Of a DNA stretch of 17,611 nucleotides, positions 13,851 to 17,611 are shown in pieces (within the stretch, counting starts at the first letter, position 1; each line of letters opens with the position of its first letter). The position numbers and the translations under genes were made by a program. The stretch is from Lachnoclostridium sp. UBA6475 (GTDB lineage Bacteria; Bacillota; Clostridia; Lachnospirales; Lachnospiraceae): positions 1 through 17,611 of the forward strand of contig DJNB01000173.1 of the NCBI GenBank assembly GCA_002435545.1, read 5' to 3'. The notes below the pieces were generated by a model. It was not told the origin of the DNA. It ran no database searches and worked only from the letters and a program-made list of their open reading frames with translations.

Positions 13851-15230
13851 TCATTTACCCATACAGAATTTTTTAAAAATAGTATCAACCAGATCATCGT
13901 CTACTGTTTCACCAATTATACTTCCCAATTGTTCATATGCATTCATCATATCAATCGTATAAAAATCTTCGCCGACACCAAGATCATAACTTTCTTTGAC
14001 ACGAAGCAGACTTTCATATGCTTCTGACACAGCCTGCTTTTGTCTCTCATTGGAAAGATAAACTTCCTGATTAAATGATATTTCATTTTTGAAAAACTGA
14101 TCGGTGATATATTGTTGCAATTCATCCAGACCATCTCCTGTTTTCGCTGAAAATGCAATAATATTTTTTGAAGTTTTCTTCTCTATTTCATCAATAGAAA
14201 AAGCATTATCCAAATCAGATTTATTATATAAAATAACTGCATTTTTCGGTTCAATTTCCTTGATAAGAACTTCATCTTCTTCTTCTATTTCACGCGAACT
14301 ATCTAATATTAATATGCAAAAATCGCATTGATCAAGTTGTTTCCTGGCTTTTTCAATTCCTATTTTTTCAACTTCATCTTCTGTTTCACGAATCCCGGCA
14401 GTATCAATCAGGTGTAAAAATACATCACCAATTCTTACATTTTCTTCCAATGTATCGCGTGTTGTACCGGGCACATTTGTCACAATTGCACGTTCCATTC
14501 CAAGCATGGCATTTAAAAAAGATGATTTTCCAACATTTGGCTTTCCAATAATAGCAGTCTGGATTCCCTCATAGATCAATCTGCCGTTATTATAATTATC
14601 TTTCATCTTTTGAAGTTCATGAATGGAATCTGTAATATGATTTAAAAAATCTTTTTCAAACAGATCCAGAGTAATATGTTCCGGATCATCCAGTGCAGCT
14701 TCAATATAAGCGACATCATCCATCAATATATTACGGATTTTCTGAATCTTTTGTTTCATCATACCACTTAATTGAGAGACAGAACTTTCCAAAGCATATT
14801 TACTCTTCGACTCAATCAGATCCATGACAGCTTCTGCCTGAGACAAATCAATTCTTCCATTTAAAAAAGCACGCTTTGTAAATTCTCCCGGTTCAGCAAT
14901 ACGAACTCCCTCTTTTTTTAATATCAGATCAAGAATTGTCTGACAGACAAAGGCTCCGCCATGACATTGAATTTCTACTACATCTTCTCTCGTATAACTA
15001 TTTGGTGCAAGCATCAATAGTACAAGAACTTCATCTATTTTTTGTTCTTTCTCATCAATTACATAACCGTAATGAATGGTATGACTTTTTGAATCTGACA
15101 GCGTTTTATTTTTTAACTTCAAGCAGCAATCAGCCACTTTTACTGCGTTACTGCCACTTATCCGGATAATACTTACTCCACCATTGACAGATGCCGTTGC
15201 AATCGCAGCAATCGTATCCTCATAAAACAT
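13851..15230 (-). CDS. mnmE: tRNA modification GTPase MnmE
   Basis: A 459-residue GTPase (TrmE), partner of MnmG in U34 modification. The N-terminal domain that binds formyl-folate is followed by helices, with the G domain inserted. G1 is GKPNVGKSS (229-237), G2 GTTRDT (255-260), G3 DTAG (276-279) and G4 NKSD. The C terminus ends FCMGK, the conserved Cys-x-Gly-Lys. The chosen ATG at 15230 (MFYEDTIAAIATA) has AAAGGGA about 6 nt upstream and fits the family's start; an in-frame ATG at 15254 would add eight residues (MKSRKGCF) and bury the SD. An intrinsic terminator lies just upstream. Confidence 0.96.
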   Translation of the reverse strand: MFYEDTIAAIATASVNGGVSIIRISGSNAVKVADCCLKLKNKTLSDSKSHTIHYGYVIDEKEQKIDEVLVLLMLAPNSYTREDVVEIQCHGGAFVCQTILDLILKKEGVRIAEPGEFTKRAFLNGRIDLSQAEAVMDLIESKSKYALESSVSQLSGMMKQKIQKIRNILMDDVAYIEAALDDPEHITLDLFEKDFLNHITDSIHELQKMKDNYNNGRLIYEGIQTAIIGKPNVGKSSFLNAMLGMERAIVTNVPGTTRDTLEENVRIGDVFLHLIDTAGIRETEDEVEKIGIEKARKQLDQCDFCILILDSSREIEEEDEVLIKEIEPKNAVILYNKSDLDNAFSIDEIEKKTSKNIIAFSAKTGDGLDELQQYITDQFFKNEISFNQEVYLSNERQKQAVSEAYESLLRVKESYDLGVGEDFYTIDMMNAYEQLGSIIGETVDDDLVDTIFKKFCMGK

Positions 15231-15266
15231 AAAACATCCCTTTCTAGATTTCATTTTAATAAGGCT

Positions 15267-15293
15267 AAAAAGGCTGAATCCTGAGATTCAGCC
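15267..15293 (-). terminator. Intrinsic terminator between jag and mnmE
   Basis: On the minus strand GGCTGAATC (15293-15285), loop TCAG and GATTCAGCC (15280-15272) form a perfect 9-bp stem, followed by TTTTT (15271-15267). It lies 21 nt beyond the jag stop and about 37 nt before the mnmE ATG. Confidence 0.85.
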
Positions 15294-15314
15294 CAACTCT
15301 TACAATCACAAATA

Positions 15315-16166
15315 TTAATCTTCTTTTTTATCCGCAGCCGTATTTTCATCGGAACCAAAATTACTTTGATTACGATAAGAATTGTTACGGTTATAAGATT
15401 TGTTATAAGAAGATTTACCATACGGCTTCTTGTTGCCATAAGACTTATTATATGGTTTACGTCCACCGCGGTTGCCATTTCCGTTATAACCGTTTTTCTT
15501 GCGGTAATTATTGTTGCGGCGTGGCGGCATGCTCGCATATTCTTTTGATACATTTACGATAACCTTACGGAAAGGCTCTTCCCCTTCACTATAAGTCTCT
15601 ACATATTTATCATCCTGAAGTGCTGCATGGATCAAACGTCTCTCATATGGATTCATCGGTTCCAGAGTCGCAGGACGTCTCGTCTTCTTAACCTTAATCG
15701 CAATATTCTTTGCAAGATTCTCGATCGTTACTTTACGACGCTCACGGTAATTTTCTGTATCCATTTTGATCTTGATATATTCTTCGCGGTTTTTATTAGC
15801 AACCAATGAAGTAAGATACTGGATGGAATCCAAAGTCTGTCCTCTCTTACCGATCAGAAGACCCATTTCATCACCTTTCAGATCAATATAGATGATCTTC
15901 TCTTCTTCATCGAATTTCATATCAATTTCAACATTCAGATTCATATTTTCAAAAAGACGTTTTAAGAAATCTTTTACAATATCCTGTACATCTTCTTTCT
16001 TGCAAACACGAATGCGCGCCGGTTTACTAAATAATCCAAGCAAGCCGGTACTCTCTTTTTCCAACACTTCATATTCAATCTGATCACTTGTCGTTTCTAA
16101 TTTAATTAATGCTTCTGTCAAAGCTTCATCTACTGTTTTTGCTGAAAATTCCTGCCAATTTGACAT
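15315..16166 (-). CDS. jag: RNA-binding protein Jag/KhpB with an unusual Asn/Tyr/Arg-rich tail
   Basis: A 283-residue cytoplasmic RNA-binding protein (SpoIIIJ-associated Jag, KhpB), linked in streptococci and bacilli to cell elongation and division. The Jag-N domain is residues 1-54 (EALTEALIKLETTSDQIEYEVLEKESTGLLGLFSKPARIRV). The KH domain (about 80-140) carries the GxxG loop GKRG at 106-109, and the R3H domain (about 145-210) shows R177 and H180 (YERRLIHAAL). Residues 214-283 form a low-complexity tail rich in Asn, Tyr, Arg, Lys and Gly (NNNYRKK, NGNGNRGGRKPYNKSYGNKKP), longer than in Bacillus. The ATG at 16166 has GGAGG about 7 nt upstream. It begins 34 nt after yidC. Confidence 0.95.
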   Translation of the reverse strand: MSNWQEFSAKTVDEALTEALIKLETTSDQIEYEVLEKESTGLLGLFSKPARIRVCKKEDVQDIVKDFLKRLFENMNLNVEIDMKFDEEEKIIYIDLKGDEMGLLIGKRGQTLDSIQYLTSLVANKNREEYIKIKMDTENYRERRKVTIENLAKNIAIKVKKTRRPATLEPMNPYERRLIHAALQDDKYVETYSEGEEPFRKVIVNVSKEYASMPPRRNNNYRKKNGYNGNGNRGGRKPYNKSYGNKKPYGKSSYNKSYNRNNSYRNQSNFGSDENTAADKKED

Positions 16167-16200
16167 ATTCAATTCCTCCAATCACATAAAAGACAATCCA

Positions 16201-17193
16201 TTATTTATCTTTTTCCTTGTCTCCATCCAGCATATGGGCATAAGAACCGATGCTGCCCTTCTCATAATTTGTATTTGTAGTATTATAGGACGGCTTTTTC
16301 ACATCATTCTTATCCACAGTTTCTTTATTCTGATAACCTGCAGCCGTCTTAATGGAACTTGTCCTCTGCTTTGCATACATTTCCATCTGTTCATTCATCT
16401 GTTTACGTTTTTTTGATTTCTTTGCAGCTTTTTCCTTATTCTTCTCAACCAGATCATCCAAAGAAATCTTGTCTACCTGACGGTTTATAATGATAGTTTG
16501 TCCAATTCTAAAAATGGAAGCCGCGATCCAGTATAAACCAATACCCATTGAAAAACTCAATGCAAAAAATCCGGACATCAAAGGCATGAAATAATTCATC
16601 ATCTTCATACTCTGCTGCATACTGTCCTGCTGGGTATTTTTGTTTTTCTTACCTTTCTCATTCTTGCTCTTCGCCTGAAGAATCTGAGAATTTAAAAACT
16701 GGAATACAACCGCCAGTACAGGGATCATATACGCCCATTTTGTCGTAGAAGCATATTGTGTAGGTGTCTGGGAAAGGTCAAGACCTAAAAATCCTGTCGC
16801 TCCTTCCAGACTTGGCGCATACTTCGTAACCTCACGGATCACACCGTAGAGGGCAAAGATGATCGGCATGGAAATAATCAATGGAAGACATCCACCAAAT
16901 GGACTTACTCCATACTTATTGTATATTTCCTGCGTTTCTGCCTGCTGTCTCATCATCGATTCATTGTCTTTTTTACCCTTGTATTTTTCCTGAATTGCAA
17001 GAATCTCCGGATTGATCTTTGTCATCAAACGAGATGATTTTTGTTGTTTTGCATTCAAAGGGAACATGATCAAATATACAATAAATGTAAATAAAATAAT
17101 ACATATACCTACATTATGAATACCAAGGGTATGAAATACTACCCAGTCAATCCCTTCTAATATCCAACCTAAAAATTGATACAAATAACTCAA
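16201..17193 (-). CDS. yidC: Membrane protein insertase YidC/Oxa1
   Basis: About 330 residues; inserts proteins into the inner membrane, alone or with Sec. The first strong helix is GICIILFTFIVYLIMFPL, followed by a charged cytoplasmic hairpin (KINPEILAIQEKYKGKKDNESMMRQQAETQEIYNKYG), then PFGGCLPLIISMPIIFALYGVI and three more helices ending in GLYWIAASIFRIGQTIII. There is no large external P1 domain and no lipobox. A basic tail of about 100 residues follows. GGAGG lies 8 nt before TTG 17191-17193, which I take as the start; an in-frame GTG at 17208 would place the SD inside the gene. The position that aligns with the groove arginine (R366 in E. coli) is Tyr. It begins 32 nt after yidD. Confidence 0.95.
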   Translation of the reverse strand: MSYLYQFLGWILEGIDWVVFHTLGIHNVGICIILFTFIVYLIMFPLNAKQQKSSRLMTKINPEILAIQEKYKGKKDNESMMRQQAETQEIYNKYGVSPFGGCLPLIISMPIIFALYGVIREVTKYAPSLEGATGFLGLDLSQTPTQYASTTKWAYMIPVLAVVFQFLNSQILQAKSKNEKGKKNKNTQQDSMQQSMKMMNYFMPLMSGFFALSFSMGIGLYWIAASIFRIGQTIIINRQVDKISLDDLVEKNKEKAAKKSKKRKQMNEQMEMYAKQRTSSIKTAAGYQNKETVDKNDVKKPSYNTTNTNYEKGSIGSYAHMLDGDKEKDK

Positions 17194-17225
17194 TTCACTA
17201 ACCTCCACTAACTGATATCGCTATT

Positions 17226-17438
17226 TTACGGAACTGGATCATAGCCACCTTTATGAAAAGGATGACATCTTAAAATTCGTTTCAAAGCCAAAAAACCACC
17301 TTTGCATGCACCATATTTGGTAACAGCCTGTCTGGCATATTCGGAGCAGCATGGTGTATAGATACACGTCGGCGTAGGCTTTAATGGTGAAATGAATCGC
17401 TGATAAATACGTAGTAAAAATAATAAAATCTTTTTCAT
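17226..17438 (-). CDS. yidD: Membrane protein insertion efficiency factor YidD
   Basis: A 70-residue amphipathic membrane-associated protein, complete, with all family landmarks: IYQRFISPLKPTPTCIYTPCCSEYA, the YG after it (AVTKYGACKGGFLALKRILRCHPF) and the C-terminal GGYDPVP. It assists YidC-dependent insertion. It sits between rnpA and yidC as in most bacteria. AAAAGG lies about 9 nt before the ATG, directly after copy B of the two-hairpin element. Confidence 0.96.
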   Translation of the reverse strand: MKKILLFLLRIYQRFISPLKPTPTCIYTPCCSEYARQAVTKYGACKGGFLALKRILRCHPFHKGGYDPVP

Positions 17439-17452
17439 GACATTATACCTTT

Positions 17453-17498
17453 TGTCACCAAACGGGATTTGATGACCTGCATGTGCAACTGCACACTA
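17453..17498 (-). repeat. Two-hairpin element, copy B (rnpA-yidD gap)
   Basis: A 46-nt element aligning without gaps to 6528-6573. Hairpin I is TGTGCA/TGCACA with a GT loop, and hairpin II pairs GTCATCAA with TTGGTGAC through an ATCCCGT segment whose ends also pair. It begins at the rnpA stop codon (17496-17498) and ends 5 nt before the start of the yidD SD region, filling the gap. Stem pairs that differ from copy A change in a compensating way. Confidence 0.65.
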
Positions 17499-17611
17499 CA
17501 TTAAACCATGTAATCGACACAAGTGCAGAAATGCACTCTCGATTTCCTGATAACTTCTACCTTTTGCCGTGTTTCTGGCAACGATAACAACATTATAACT
17601 TTTCTTTAATT
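17496..17611 (-). CDS. rnpA: Ribonuclease P protein component (3' part only)
   Basis: The last 37 codons of rnpA enter from the right edge. The residues YNVVIVARNTAKGRSYQEIE and the end LCRLHGLM match the C-terminal helix region of RnpA (the D/N-VVIVAR block, then the final helix). The protein helps the RNase P RNA bind pre-tRNA during 5' maturation. Its place before yidD-yidC-jag is the conserved order, with rpmH and dnaA expected further right. Confidence 0.92.
   Translation of the reverse strand, partial: LKKSYNVVIVARNTAKGRSYQEIESAFLHLCRLHGLM

Noticed and set aside
14381..14393. TGTTTCACG-like half parS inside mnmE (also TGTTTCACC near 13905)
   Set aside because: Only one half matches; the palindrome is broken, so ParB binding is unlikely.
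15251..15553. 100-codon minus-strand frame overlapping the jag 3' end
   Set aside because: It covers the jag tail in another frame and runs through the jag-mnmE terminator; its Ile/Thr/Val richness reflects the repetitive tail codons.
16167..16181. TTG start giving a five-residue longer Jag
   Set aside because: The GGAGG SD overlaps those codons and serves the ATG at 16166.

Overview
The window looks like the rnpA-proximal side of a replication-origin region in an AT-rich Clostridia chromosome, most likely Lachnospiraceae. The right-hand block on the minus strand has the conserved Gram-positive order rnpA-yidD-yidC-jag-mnmE-mnmG-rsmG-parA-parB, followed by a DUF4446 membrane protein. By known synteny, rpmH, dnaA and oriC should lie just beyond the right edge. 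Codon use, Shine-Dalgarno strength, and the purine genes and ZTP riboswitch on the left all fit Lachnospiraceae.

Left region (1-3420, minus strand): a purine operon that splits the usual bifunctional PurH. A ZTP/ZMP (pfl) riboswitch with a built-in intrinsic terminator precedes a PurO-type IMP cyclohydrolase. Next comes a 714-residue secreted protein with an Ig-like region, a Pro/Thr repeat linker and a fibronectin-III-like end. The operon closes with a stand-alone AICAR transformylase that runs off the left edge. The two enzymes catalyse the last two steps to IMP, and the riboswitch ligand is the transformylase substrate (ZMP) or its triphosphate. The secreted protein between them is unexplained.

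Middle-left (3428-7425): a small helical protein is read divergently from the riboswitch promoter. It ends at a cluster of four DnaA-box-like 9-mers, two of which form a perfect hairpin shared with the end of a D-Ala-D-Ala carboxypeptidase gene. That gene lies directly downstream of an HD-GYP cyclic-di-GMP phosphodiesterase. Divergent from the HD-GYP gene is trmB, whose leader holds a two-hairpin element.

Middle-right (7425-8920): an AI-2E family permease, then an isolated tRNA-Lys(CTT) on the plus strand with its own promoter and terminator.

Right region (8920-17611, minus strand): DUF4446, parB and parA with two perfect parS palindromes around rsmG, then the tRNA-modification pair mnmE/mnmG, the RNA-binding protein Jag/KhpB, the YidC insertase with its helper YidD, and the 3' end of rnpA. 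An intrinsic terminator separates jag from mnmE.

The most unusual signal is a 46-nt two-hairpin element present twice, upstream of trmB and between rnpA and yidD. Its stems are kept by compensatory base changes. No gene-free stretch exceeds about 300 bases.
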